DNA of 64,000 nucleotides from Amphiura filiformis (lineage: Eukaryota; Echinodermata; Ophiuroidea; Amphilepidida; Amphiuridae). The position numbers and the translations under genes are program-made. Each line of letters opens with the position of its first letter. The stretch's first letter is position 1. The stretch is from NCBI RefSeq assembly GCF_039555335.1, contig NC_092646.1, forward strand, positions 31,015,680 to 31,079,679, in the 5' to 3' direction. This document shows, one piece after another, positions 43,726-54,721 of this stretch. The notes beneath the pieces were generated by a model. That model ran no database searches, was not told the origin of the DNA, and saw only the letters and a list, made by a program, of their open reading frames with translations.

Positions 43726-45261
43726 ATGATCAATTCAAAAATTGGTGCTGCATGATTTAATTGTTTGTTATGATTTAATTACATGGCATTTTCCTCTTTG
43801 ATATTGAGATTTTTCACTGAAACTGGGGATACTTCTTACAAATTTCTGGTGAAATATGGTATTAAAAAACCCACTTTAAAATAGCTTGACACAATGAACA
43901 TTCCAGTACAATCACAGTCTATGGTACAATGTGCTTTTTGCCATGAGAGAAAGTGACACCACCTGTGTAGGTGCTAATTGACAACCAAGGGTAGGCCTAC
44001 TTCCAGATATTAGGGACTAGTAAAATTGGACATTGGGGGGATCAAATCTTGTGAGTTTCACCATGTTCACCACTATGCATAGCTTTGATCTGATCTGGTG
44101 TGTAAAACACTTGTCTCACTTGTTTTTTGAATATCATCAAACATGACTGGATGCTACAAATTAATTGTGAAGGGTCTATTGTGAGCCACAATAATGACAA
44201 TAGTGCATTGGTTGAACTTTATATTAACAGTTGGCTTGACATTAATATCTATCTTATTTTACATATTGGTGTAATTACATACACTTCCCCCTTTTATGGC
44301 TTTTATTACTGTTAAATCCTAAGGTTAAATAGCTTACTTAAGCTTCACCAAATGTTCTCTATAGGCCTAAATGACTCCCACATGACCTCTGACACATTGC
44401 TGTGTCCAACTTCTCAAAGAAAACTACGGTCTCTGCAACCTCACATACAGGCCCATACAGAGTGGGGGGGCAGCGACCCGCGAACCCTAGCCCATTTCAA
44501 ATTTAGGCAAAATATTACACAATTTTCAATAAATTTTGGCATATACCCCAAATCATGAACTTTTTGTAAAAATTGTCTAAAATAGAAAATACCAATAGCC
44601 TTTTAGCCAGAATGAAGATTTTCTTCTGAAAGGTCTGCATTTGAAAAATCTGCACCTGCCCCCCCCCATCTGCGAAATCATGCTGGCTACAGTAACAGGG
44701 CTGTCCACTAAAGACCAAAAGACCTTAATATTACTTATCTTTTCCCGGGTCTTTGTTAAAATATATGATGGTGAGTCCCTTATCACAGCCCTTATCCAAT
44801 AGTTTATTTGCTGCCATGCCATAGCACTGACCAAGGTCAATAAAATGACCATCTATTCCTTACCATGATACACTAGGATCCACAACATGCTCATTTATCA
44901 AGGCAGTTGTTTAAGCCCAATACATTTGTGCATTCATTGAATGACCTTTTTGAAAATGTGGGTACAAAAACTCATACTCTCCAACTTGAGGTCAAATTTT
45001 GTACTGTGATTGTTTTATTGAGGTTATTGAACAATGCCATTGGGATGAGGTCATTGTGGTGAAATTAGGGGTGAAGTACTACAATTACATCATAATGCAA
45101 AAGCCAACTGTTCTAGTATTGCTGGTATACTGTTTGGGCTCAACACTTTAATATAATAATTGAGCAGTAATAATAATTAATAATTGAGTGAAGTAATTGG
45201 CAATAATTGAGTAATGACGAGAACTTTCATAAAAGATTACCATTCAATCATTATGGTCACG
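43726..45261. other. Interior of the Foldback-like element
   Basis: No transposase-like frame is seen. A C/G-run pair near 44466 and 44660 may mark another small MITE. Confidence 0.45.
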
Positions 45262-45539
45262 CTTCTTTAGTTTTGTAGGTCTTGTAGGGCCTACATGTAG
45301 ACAGGGTCTTAGTTTTGTAGGTCTTAGTTTTGTAGGTCTTAGTTTTGTAGGTCTTAGTTTTGTAGGTCTTAGTTTTGTAGGTCTTAGTTTTGTAGGTCTT
45401 AGTTTTGTAGGTCTTAGTTTTGTAGGTCTTAGTTTTGTAGGTCTTAGTTTTGTAGGTCTTAGTTTTGTAGGTCTTAGTTTTGTAGATAGGGTCTTAGTTT
45501 TTGGGTCTTAGGTCTTAGGTCTTAGTTTTGTAGACACCC
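45262..45539 (-). repeat. Right arm, 15-bp tandem array
   Basis: About 15 units of the reverse complement of the left-arm unit (CTTAGTTTTGTAGGT) occur. The last 50 bases mirror the first 50 of the element exactly. Confidence 0.95.
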
Positions 45540-45548
45540 CCACAGAAG

Positions 45549-45660
45549 TACTGACTTGACTTCCACCTGTTACTTTGATGACAGACAGAACAAAATTTAC
45601 ATGGATACATTTTAACCTTGACTTATTCCCTAAGGAACTTAAGGGGCTTCATCTTTAAGT
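45549..45660 (+). repeat. Right remainder of the split host repeat
   Basis: CACCTGTTACTTTGATGACA and AATTTACATGGATA match 787-806 and 1559-1575 of the other copy and continue in register to about 45650. Confidence 0.65.
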
Positions 45661-45745
45661 TGCATAAAAACTGAAAAAATAAGCATGGTCTAAGAATTTT
45701 AAGCAATGACTTGTTGACTTTAATATTCTTTTGTCTCAAAATTGG

Positions 45746-45874
45746 GTTACTCCCCCGGGGTTACTCCTTCATGTAATTATACACGAAATTAGGTTTAGGG
45801 TTACGGTTAGTTTAGGGTTATGATTAGGGTTAGCATTAGCTTACACGAAATAATTACATGAAAGGATTGACCCA
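45746..45874. mobile_element. Small MITE with a TTAGGG-like core
   Basis: CTTCATGTAATTATACACGA and its near complement (CGAAATAATTACATGAAAGG) form the ends. The middle holds TTAGGGTTA, TTTAGGGTTATG and ATTAGGGTTAG, degenerate telomere-like repeats. Confidence 0.55.
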
Positions 45875-46084
45875 AAATTGTGTCTGATTCCAAAACGAAA
45901 ACAAAACTGTGAGCGTGGCCAATGGGCACAGTTTCACAACAAACATTATATTTTAAACAGACATAACAAGAGTGGGTCTAATTTAAAAATCATAATTGCA
46001 ATGAAGCAAAAATTCCCCAAATCAATATCAAATCAAGGCACAAAAATTAATCTTGTGCGGTTACATCAATTATGTGAATTCAAC

Positions 46085-46400
46085 CCGGGGGTCACTCCCA
46101 TTGTGGCCTGTACACCATCCGCGATAATGAAAACGCGTAAAAGGGTCATTTTTCGTGGTAGGCACGATACGCGCGTATCGCGTTTAGGTGTCAAAACATG
46201 AAAAATTGGAAAAAGGGTAGCAAAATTGCAATTTCTAAATACGCGGAAATGAAATTTAGGGTATGAAATTTGATGTTAGGAATGAAATCCCTGTTTAGGG
46301 TGTCGTGTTAGCCAAGGGTTAAATCCTTGTTTAGGGTGCTTTTCAAAAGGTGATTATTGTGGATGGTGTACAGGCCACAATGGGAGTGACCCCCCCCGGG
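46085..46400. mobile_element. hAT-type MITE with AATTCAAC duplication
   Basis: The ends CCGGGGGTCACTCCCATTG and TGGCCTGTACACCATCC are matched by their complement at the right. AATTCAAC flanks both sides (46077-46084, 46401-46408). An 8-bp duplication and non-coding interior suggest hAT-driven mobilisation. The open frame at 45.9-46.2 kb overlaps it and is not a gene. Confidence 0.82.
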
Positions 46401-46413
46401 AATTCAACATCCA

Positions 46414-46891
46414 TCATCAGTCAACATTAATAGGTAAATTTTCACGGGAAAATTTTCTGAACATGTGACCAATGCGTATCAATGTGAGTGTAACCTCGAG
46501 CCTGATCCCTGACCCCCGGCGGTGACCTCGCTATTCAAGTCTTATTATGAATTGGAATAGTATTTTTGGCCGCAGTTTCGATAGAAATTTGTGCATTGCA
46601 ATATTATTGAAAGTTATGCAATCTTAATCACAATATAATCAAAACGTAATTTCAAAAATATTTACCTGCGGAAAAAAATATCTACGGAAACTCTTATTAT
46701 AACATTATTAACTTCCAACAAGTAACTTATTTTGCATCGAAGGAGACATTCTTCCTATTCAAAATACATTAGAAGACCACCCGCTGTGCTCGGGGTCACA
46801 TTCCATAATGCTATATGTCTGCGCCCATGGGTGTCACATGTCCAGAAAATTTTCCCGTGAAAATTTTCCTATTAATCTTGACTGATCATCC
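46414..46891. mobile_element. MITE with AAATTTTCACGGGAAAATTT ends
   Basis: CAGTCAACATTAATAGG and the AT-rich block after it on the left are mirrored by CCTATTAATCTTGACTG on the right, about 45 bases per arm. The interior is non-coding. Confidence 0.7.
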
Positions 46892-46984
46892 AAAACATAA
46901 ATATTAGCTTATTGGAAGGGTGTACACAGTAGAAAAGTCAACATTTAAATAAATTTTCCTGTGTTAAAAAACCTTTTGAAAGTG

Positions 46985-47310
46985 GCGTGAGCAGATGCAC
47001 CAAAGTTTTCAATATGAATCATGCATAACTCGCAAATGCAACAGAATCAACTGAAATTTTGGGAATAAGCTTTTTTCATTGATATCTACTGAAAAATGTT
47101 ATTAAAAATAGGATGCTAGGATCACGAAATACTCCTGGGGGGGGGAAAGGGGCATTTACCCCCCGATATTTTTTTCTTGCCCCCAATTTGAGACAAACCC
47201 TAAATTTCCACTTTTTGCTGCAGTTTTGCGCAAAATTTGTCGATTTTGCCCCCCTGAACTTCACTTTGCCCCCACCCCCCAGACACTTTTGTTTTTGACC
47301 ATGGGCCCAC
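46985..47310 (+). repeat. Partial copy of the 49366 family plus C-rich sequence
   Basis: CAACTGAAATTTTGGGAATA and GGATGCTAGGATCACGAAAT match 49621-49700. After the terminus ATACTCC the sequence becomes G- then C-rich (CTTGCCCCC), producing spurious open frames to 47300. Confidence 0.6.
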
Positions 47311-47419
47311 TGGGGCCTTTAATCATGAAACCCAGGGATATGAAAGTGATTTAATAAATTATACTTCAACACTACCGGTACTTGTTTATTTCGCTTACCG
47401 GGAGCGCTTTCGAGAAACT

Positions 47420-47660
47420 TCCTCGTCGCGTCATCACTCCATACACTCATCCCCCCATGTTGATGCCTGTATGTGGGTTTTTGACCAAATTGATCTCATA
47501 TTTGGCCATTTTAGCCCCAAAAGTGCCAAATTTTGTGCGCTTCTCGCAAGTTTATTCCACTTTTAAATCATATTTTACCATTTTTGCTTCAATATGGTAA
47601 ATTTTTTCGCGCGCATTTGTAGCATGAACATATTTTGTCACCAAAAAGTGTTAGATTTGC
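47420..47660 (+). repeat. Dispersed repeat shared with 5760-6010
   Basis: The copy shows the same block order: ATACACTCATCCCCCCATG, TGTATGTGGGTTT, ATATTTGGCCATTTTAGCC. No coding sequence. Confidence 0.55.
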
Positions 47661-47663
47661 ATC

Positions 47664-49226
47664 AGGGGAGAGCGGAGAGTGCAGAGTGTTCGCCCTATTT
47701 TTTTCTAACCAGCCTATCGATGTCAATTTTAAGGTTAGGGATGACCTGATTAGCCCATGTGAAAGCCCTATGTCTTAGCTATATACGGCCACAATCCCAG
47801 AACTAAAGGCCTTACAATAGCAACAGGATAGAGCAAACAAAAAAGTTTTGCAAAGTGGCAAACTTGCCCCATATTGGGGCAGGTTCGCCCATATGGTGGG
47901 GTAAGTTCACCCTAATCACAAAAAAAGGTTTAAACATTGCATAACAATAACATATCCAATGCAAACATTTAGCAAGAGTATACATGGCATTCATTCTCTA
48001 GGGGAGTCGCTAAATTTGTTGCAGGGGTTGGGTCAGGGTAAAATGTAGGGGTCCAAAGTGAACTTAAACTTATCATGTTTACAACTTCGGGGAGATTATG
48101 GATTAGGACATAAACGGTGGTATGAGTAATACTGATACCACATAACTTTAAAAAACATGCTTTTCAGTAGTTTTTCCTTGTTTAATGGTATAATTATCAA
48201 TATTTTGCAAAATACGCTGATGGGGCAGGTCCGCCTTCCAGTTTGGGGTAAGTCCGCCCGGGAAAGATATAGGGTGAACATGCCCCATCCTCAAAAGGGC
48301 GAACGTGCCCCTTGTGCACATTTTTGTATTTTCTTCAGGGTATGCAAAATACAAATCGAATAAGGAGTTTATAACTGCATTAAATCTTTGACAATTTATC
48401 CCTGTTCCCAATACAGATTTCCATTAAAACCATCTGTATTTATGTATCAATGATAAATACAACATTATGAATGCAAGAAAAAATTACGTTTTGGTGTAAT
48501 TTTTTTGTTGCTGTAGTTTGATGAATTATGTCGCATAGCTAATATGAGAAGTTTATAATGACCTTTGTCACCTAATTTTGCCATCACCAAATTCCCCGAT
48601 AGTCGTAGTGCTGAGAAACAAGGGGTAGGCGAACCTTAGTACAAGGAACTTATACGATGTCCTCATTCACAAACTGATACTATCTGTCCATCGTATAAGG
48701 CCGCGTATAAGACTGTTACCGCACGGCAGCTGGTTAAAGAATAATAATATTACACAGTCAAGAATAGGCTCCATCATTTTTTTGTTCTGATCCCTCCCAG
48801 TCTCCCAAAACATCAAAAGCGTTGCACATTTACTTACTTAAGACTGTCCTTTTCATATAACGCACCTAGAAATGGTCAAATTTTGGCAAGAAATATCTCT
48901 GTGTAATCCTATGTAAGTCCCATATCACATCGTTATCGGCGATCATGATTTTTTTTTTCTGAAGTTTGGCTGGTACCAACTAGCGTCATGCATGTGACGT
49001 GACACAGCTAAACTAATCCACCGGAAATCGGGGATCAATAAAACGTCAACAAATTTCAAAACACAGAAAGCGGTAAACTTAATGGCGAGCGGTCCGAATT
49101 TTGAGCCATACAAGTTTACGTGGTGAACTAAGGGCAGGCCATGGCCATGCCATGGCCATGCCATGCCATGCCCTCACTCAGACATGTCGAACCTGCCCCT
49201 AGGGTGAACACTCCCCCGCTCTCCCC
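47664..49226 (-). mobile_element. GGGGAGAGCGGGG-ended MITE, with nested insertion
   Basis: The left GGGGAGAGCGGAGAG and right CTCCCCCGCTCTCCCC ends are inverted. The interior matches the 51846-52557 element in opposite orientation, apart from an extra 551 bases at 48637-49187. Repeated TTCGCCC/GGGCGAA blocks recur throughout. Confidence 0.75.
48637..49187. mobile_element. 551-bp insertion with CGAACCT duplication
   Basis: CGAACCT occurs at 48630-48636 and 49188-49194. The sister element at 51.85 kb has it once with nothing between. The insert ends in ATGGCCATGCC-type short repeats (49138-49172) and shares CATACAAGTTTACGTGGTGA with 50757-50777. Its class is unknown. Confidence 0.65.
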
Positions 49227-49365
49227 TACTTCAAGAACAATTTTCCAACCCCATCATCCCGCCCCCGATGTCAACAAGAAATCTACGCCACTGGATTGAG
49301 GAAATCTTGAGCCTAAAAACCTTGCTCCTGAGGAAGAAATCACACAATTTGCACCCCTGTTAAAA

Positions 49366-49705
49366 GGGCATTTCGTGATCCACAGCCTCATCACCCCACT
49401 TTTCTCAAAAAACTTGAGTTGAGATTTTTATATCACTGGAAACCTCTGGCTACATAATGTTTATGTACAAAATATTTCTTGCAGATTAATTCGTTTAGCA
49501 AAGATATCGTAAAATTTGAATTTCGTTCTGGTGCCCCAGAACGAAATTACAACGCATTGTCTATGTGGAGCAGTGTAATACACATAATCATGCATAACTC
49601 GCGAACACAAAATCGGAATCAACTGAAATTTTGGGAATAGGTTTTTTCGTGGATATCTAATGAAAAATGACATAAATAGAGGATGCTAGGATCACGAAAT
49701 ACTCC
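49366..49705. mobile_element. MITE (GTATTTCGTGATCC ends)
   Basis: The left end AGGGCATTTCGTGATCC and the right end GGATCACGAAATACTCCT are inverted, flanked by TTAAA on both sides. An internal hairpin, TTTCGTTCTGG/CCAGAACGAAA, lies near 49530-49550. Other copies are at 46985-47146 and, in reverse and expanded, 62300-63672. Confidence 0.7.
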
Positions 49706-50394
49706 TTTAAATAACTTGTAATCTAGGCCTAGCATCATAAACTTATCCCTGTGTAAAATAAAATTCGACCTTTTATCACCCTAATCCTGGTTAAAAACTC
49801 TTTGCTCAACACTGATCTAGGCCAATCAATAACTGTTTGCCTATCACAAAGGCACTGGCCAATTATGACGTCAATAAATCAATAACTGGTCATGCATTGG
49901 TCTGCTGAAAACCAAGTGCTGACTTGGTTGAGTTTGGCTGGGAGGGCCACTAACTGAGGAAAAACTGTCACTCATGCAAACAGGGCGACTACGTTGAAGA
50001 CATTGACCAATAGAATTGCTTTTTGGACTCATGATAGAGAAAAAAATGACGATGATTGACATGTGAGTTTCTAAGGAATCGAATTTATGGTTCGCTTGTG
50101 GCGCTGTTGCAAAGTCAGAGAAAGTTTCAGGCCGTGGAAGGCATGAAATCCCCATTCAATTAGTACACAGATTCTTGAGTGATAGATTTGCACAACATGT
50201 CATATAAACCCTACAACTACGTTGAAAACATGCTCTATTTTATTTTTTGAAAAGATATTAGTAATCACAACAAATTTCTCCAAATGATGATCTGAGTTTC
50301 TAAGACATTGAATTAAAAATAACATCAGGACGACGTTCTAAAAAAAGTTTCCTATACCTTCAACACAGAGCCGTGTGCTGAGGTCACGCGTCAA
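49706..50394. other. No gene seen
   Basis: Unique-looking sequence. A paired TGTTGAAGACAT / AACTACGTTGAAAACAT trace (49993, 50216) hints at an old duplication. Confidence 0.45.
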
Positions 50395-50397
50395 TTA

Positions 50398-50684
50398 GGG
50401 ACGCACCATTTGATACTCAGGGGGGGAGTAGGAAGTTTTTCAAAAAAAAAAAACTTCCCCCACTACATGAGCAAAAAAAAAAAACTTTCCCCACCAACAC
50501 TAAAAAAAAAAAAAAAAAAACCTTCCCCACCTAACTGTGTATAAATGCATGAAATTTAAAAAAAAAACTTGCCGCCAAAGGCGGCAAAAAAATAAAACTT
50601 TAAAGCGCCTTCGGCGGCGAAAAAAATTTCTTCCCCGACCCCAACTTCCTACCCCCCCCCCCTGAGTATCTAATGGTGCGTCCC
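50398..50684. mobile_element. Harbinger-like MITE with TTA duplication
   Basis: GGGACGCACCAT and ATGGTGCGTCCC are perfect inverted ends extended by TTTGATACTCAG, and TTA flanks both (50395-50397, 50685-50687). The inside has A-runs and a GCCGCCAAAGGCGGC palindrome. The open frame on the minus strand is an artefact of the repeats. Confidence 0.75.
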
Positions 50685-50687
50685 TTA

Positions 50688-51439
50688 CAGACACACTGTG
50701 TAGCTAGTATAGGAAAATGGACAATAAGTTTACAATGGTACAAGGAACTGATGCCATACAAGTTTACGTGGTGAACTACTTGTCATGTCGGTGGCGGTTC
50801 AGTGTTAGTACTTACAGTTGTTGGCACTGTCACAGTGCAAACTAGCGGAAGAATGATTTATCATCAGAAATAATAAACTTTCATACCTATCTGTGTGACT
50901 GTGTGTCCTTTGTGACTGTGTACATCATGAAAACAGCATCATGGCCATAGGCAAGGGCAAGGATTCCGGTATTCTATACTCCCATCATTGAGCGATGTAT
51001 TTGACCAATGAAATAGCGCCCCAATGTAACAAAAAGCAAGCTATCTCAGTGGATCAGTTGATCGCTCAGCGATGTAGTAGGGGAAAGTGGGGTAATGCCG
51101 GACTGTGGGGAATCCCGGACACATCGATTGCAACTAAACGGAGAAGGGTGGCACTATTATACTACCTTAGGGTAAATAGCTACCTCAAGGTGTACCTCAC
51201 GTGTACTACTACCAGCGCTTTGGGTCTCGTCTTTCTTTGTGAAAATTACGAAAAAACAGAAATTGTCATTTTTGACTTTTTATCTGAAAAGTGATTTATT
51301 AGCTGGGTGACAGTTAATGCGACAAGGGACACAGATGAAGTATGGATGAAAATTATGTTTGATACTTGAATTTTGCATATTTGAACGTTTTCCTACGCCT
51401 TTTTAGGGCGTAATATAGAAACGGTGCCCAAAATATATG
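50688..51439. other. No gene seen
   Basis: The stretch includes the shared block at 50757-50777. A GTAGGGGAAAGTGGGGTAATG stretch near 51075 resembles a MITE end but no partner was found. The 99-codon open frame at 50995-51294 has no recognisable family. Confidence 0.4.
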
Positions 51440-51722
51440 TGCCAAAAATTGCTTGCCCCCACCTATCGACCTGCAATCGCTTGACCCCCCCTTTTGACCT
51501 GCCAAAAAATGCTTGCCCCCCCCCTTTTGGCCTGCCAAAAAATCTTTGCCTCCCCTATAATTCACCACCCCGGGGGTACACATAATTATTGCACCACCCC
51601 TAAGGGGGTCGTAAAAAAATTTGCCTGTGATAGGGGGGGGGGGTCATAAAAAATTGACTCCGGTCACCGATATATTTGGGACCCCCTGCTTGCCGAAGCA
51701 AATGCCAGCCCCCTTATCATCA
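51440..51722 (-). repeat. Reverse copies of GTGCAATAATTATG-type element ends
   Basis: CTTGCCCCC and GGCCTGCCAAAAAA blocks followed by ATAATTATTGCACCACCCCT match the left part of the 54259 element in reverse. 51605-51722 matches its right part and preserves the uninterrupted site (TTGACTCCGGTCACC next to ATATATTTGGGACC) where the LINE later inserted at 54.7 kb. Confidence 0.65.
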
Positions 51723-51845
51723 TGATCATGCATTTTTCATTAGATATTGTTCATAATTGTTGCGTACCTCACGGTAGCGTGTGGGCGAGGCGAGGTACAC
51801 AATCAGGGAGTTTAATAAGAAAAGAGTCCGAGCATGGTGACATTT

Positions 51846-52557
51846 AGGGGAGAGCGGGGAGTGTTCGCCCTAGGGGCAGGTTCGCCCACCCCTTGTTTCT
51901 CAGCACTACGGCTATCAGGGAATTTGGTGGTGGCAAAATTAGGTGAGATAGGTCATTATAAACTTCTCATATTAGCTACGCGACATATAGGGACGTGTTC
52001 ATCGAACTGCAGCCAAAACAAAAAAATGACACCAAAACGTAATTTTTTCTTGCATTCATAATGTTGTATTATCATTGATACATAAATACAGATGGTTTTA
52101 ATGGAAATCTGTATTGGGAACATATGGGATTTGTCAAAGATTTAATGCAGTTATAATCTCCTTATTCGATTTGTGTTTTGCATACCCTGAAGAAAATACA
52201 AAAATGTGCACAAGGGGCTCTGTTCGCCCTTTTGAGGATGGGGCATGTTCGCCCTATATCTTCCCCGGGCGGACTTACCCCAAACTGGAGGGCGAACCTG
52301 CCCCCATCAGCGTATTATGCAAAATATTGATAATTAAACCATTAAACAAGGTAAAACTACTGAAAAAGTTCGACTTTTTTGTTTGCTCTGTCCTGTTGCT
52401 ATTGTAAGGCCTATAGGTCTGGGATTGTGGCCGTAGGCTATATAGCTAAGATCGACATAGGGCTTTCACATGGGCTAATCAGGTCATCCCTAACCTTAAA
52501 ATTGACATCGCTAGGCTGGTCAGAAAAAAATAGGGCGAACACTCCCCGCTCTCCCCT
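51846..52557 (+). mobile_element. GGGGAGAGCGGGG-ended MITE, uninterrupted copy
   Basis: GGGGAGAGCGGGGAGTGTTC and its complement form the ends, with TA outside each. The interior is collinear with the reverse complement of 47664-49226 minus the nested insert. Several degenerate open frames cross it, none with a family. Confidence 0.8.
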
Positions 52558-52639
52558 ACTTAGTGGAATCCTTTTATTCTTCTGGATCCTCAATACAGGT
52601 ACTTAGCAATATATGAGATAATAAAGCCACATCCCTTTT

Positions 52640-53000
52640 GGAACGTGTGTCCTCTACAACGGCTCAACTGCAAAAAGCCCCGACTCGGGTTTGTGATCGC
52701 TTATATCATGGGATAGAAACTATTTGGTAACCAGTTTGGTTACATAACAATTATTGTTTGGTAACCTGGGAATGCACAACAAATGTTGTTTGGTAACCTG
52801 TTCAGTTACCTGAACGTACAACAATCCCTGTTATTAGTCTGGCGCCCACGTAGCCTCTACCAGGTAGCTCTATACACAACAATAGTCTAAGAATAGCTCC
52901 TTAACTCACAACATAGCCTTCCTGTTATCGAGGGTCCCGGAAGGTGAGTGTGTGGCCAGGCGAAGCCCAGGTAACCTAATTGGTTACCACACCACCTCAA
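52640..53000. repeat. GGTAACC-rich tandem region
   Basis: TTTGGTAACC appears four times between 52725 and 52800, within units of about 35-45 bases, and GGTTACC/GGTAACC palindromes recur to 52987. Non-coding. Confidence 0.55.
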
Positions 53001-53413
53001 TGCCTTCGGCAAAATATTTCCCTAAAATATCGCAAGTAGTTTGATTGACAGATTTCACCTCTGACCTCGATGATCACAAACATGGCTGCGCCCAGTGAGA
53101 CATTCACACACACACAACATCGCATTATCTGCCTCGTTTACCGACGTGCTTTGACACGTTTGCAATAGGTTTTCAATTAATCTTGTATCATAGAAGCAAA
53201 TAATAAGATGGACTAAGGACAAATATTGCCACGGACATCCAATCCTGCATTCCATTGATGAATACCGGTACTGCACTGCCGGCTGCCCGTGTGTTTTCAT
53301 AATCATAATGCATTATGCATTGATCTGTGTGTACAGCTAGCTGAGCATGCTAAGAGTATGTTGGATTGTGTTGTATACACGACTCTGCAAGGTGGGTTTC
53401 TTTTATATAACCA
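53001..53413. other. No gene seen
   Basis: The minus-strand open frame here shows no recognisable family or splice borders that I could match. Confidence 0.4.
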
Positions 53414-53416
53414 TTA

Positions 53417-54075
53417 GGGACCGTTCACAAACACTTGTTGGGGGGGGGCGGCCTGATGCAAAAAGGCCCTGAATTTTTTTGACCCTTTAATAGGAGGGGG
53501 GGCCCTGAAAAAAATGACCACAAATTTTCTTGGAAAAATTGAGTTTATATGCTTTTCTATGGGGTTGACCCCCGGCCCCAGCACTCCGTGCATCCGCGGG
53601 TATTCATGCTCGTCGAAAATTTCGTGAAATAAGGGGTGTTTTAGATGAAGAAACGCGATTCATGAAACACACAAAAAGGGGTGTTTTTCAAACCACATGT
53701 TTGTGAAATTGAAAAAAAGGGTATTTTCATCGAGCAACCTATGCATTTCTGCCAGAAAAGGGTATATTAGAAATATCGTTTGCGTTTTAGCGAAAATAGG
53801 GGGGTATTGTCAAAGGCAACTAAATCGCTAAAAAGGGGGGGGTGTTTTTCCCTAAAAACTTCGCAAATGAGATGCAAAAGGGGTGTTTTAAAGTTCACCG
53901 ACAAGCATGAATACCTGTGGATGCACGAAGTGCGGGGGGCGGGGGTTAACCCATCATTTTCATGTCAAAAGGGGGCCCTGAAATTTTCGAGGTCTGTAAA
54001 GGGGGGGGGGCACGAAAAATTTTCGTGCTAAAATTTGCTTGCATCAGGCCCCCAGATAAGTGTTTGTGAACGGTC
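53417..54075. mobile_element. MITE (GGGACCGTTCACAAACACTT ends)
   Basis: The right end reads AAGTGTTTGTGAACGGTCC, the complement of the left. TTA precedes the left end and follows the right end after one T. G- and C-rich tracts and a GGCCTGATGC / GCATCAGGCC inner pair extend the inverted structure. The 60631 element is a shorter sibling. Confidence 0.75.
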
Positions 54076-54721
54076 CTTTACATTTAATGTTTTTTTTTTG
54101 CAAAATTATTTTGTTTAAAAAGGTGATGATTTAACTCAAAAAAATGAGGGGTCTTGCCACCATGTCTGTACATTGTATGTCAAAAATTAGCTATGTTATG
54201 GGCAAATGACTGTTTTCAAATTCTGCATATTTCTAGCTCTGCAGCCATCATTGACATAGGGGCTGTGCAATAATTATGAGCCGGGGGATTTCCAAATGGC
54301 TCGCCAAAATCACTTGCCCCCCCCTTCTCGCCCCGTCAAAATTCGCCTCCCCCCTCTCGTCCTGCCAAAAATTCTTTGCCCCCCCCTTGCGTATGCCAAA
54401 TTTTTGGGATCCCAACTTACAAACCTCAAATGGTGTATATGTTGCGAGCGCAGCGAGCAGGAACATTTACATATATAAGCGTTTCCGTCCTGTTTTCCAA
54501 AAGCCTTTTATTTAAAAGGCGCCCCATGAATGTGTGCCAAAAAAAATTGTTTGCCCCTCCCTCTTGGCTTGCAAAAAATTGCTTGCCCAACCCCTTTCTG
54601 CTCGCCAAACATTTCTTGCCCCCCCTCCCCCAATTTTACCCTCCACAGATTTTGCCCTCCCCAGGGCTCATAATTAGGGGGCTGGCATTTTCTTCGGAAG
54701 GGGGGGTCCCAAATATGTTGT

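Larger units (their letters stand above)
42190..45539. mobile_element. Foldback-like element with tandem-repeat inverted ends
   Basis: The ends read GGGTGTCTACAAAACTAAG inward on both sides, and the nine bases CCACAGAAG flank them (42181-42189, 45540-45548). The same CCACAGAAG is present once, uninterrupted, at about 764-772 in the sister copy of the host repeat. Each inverted arm (about 260-280 bp) is an array of ACCTACAAAACTAAG. Arms made of short tandem repeats with a 9-bp duplication are the hallmarks of Foldback elements as known in Drosophila. The 2.8-kb interior carries nested MITEs and no transposase, so this copy is non-autonomous. Confidence 0.85.

Noticed and set aside
45780-45835. 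A true telomere or chromosome end
   Set aside because: The TTAGGG-like units are few, degenerate and enclosed by inverted ends, with normal sequence on both sides.
46980-47310. Zinc-finger-like or other small protein from the C-rich frames
   Set aside because: The frames come from G/C-run boundaries of a MITE, with no cysteine spacing or conserved motif.
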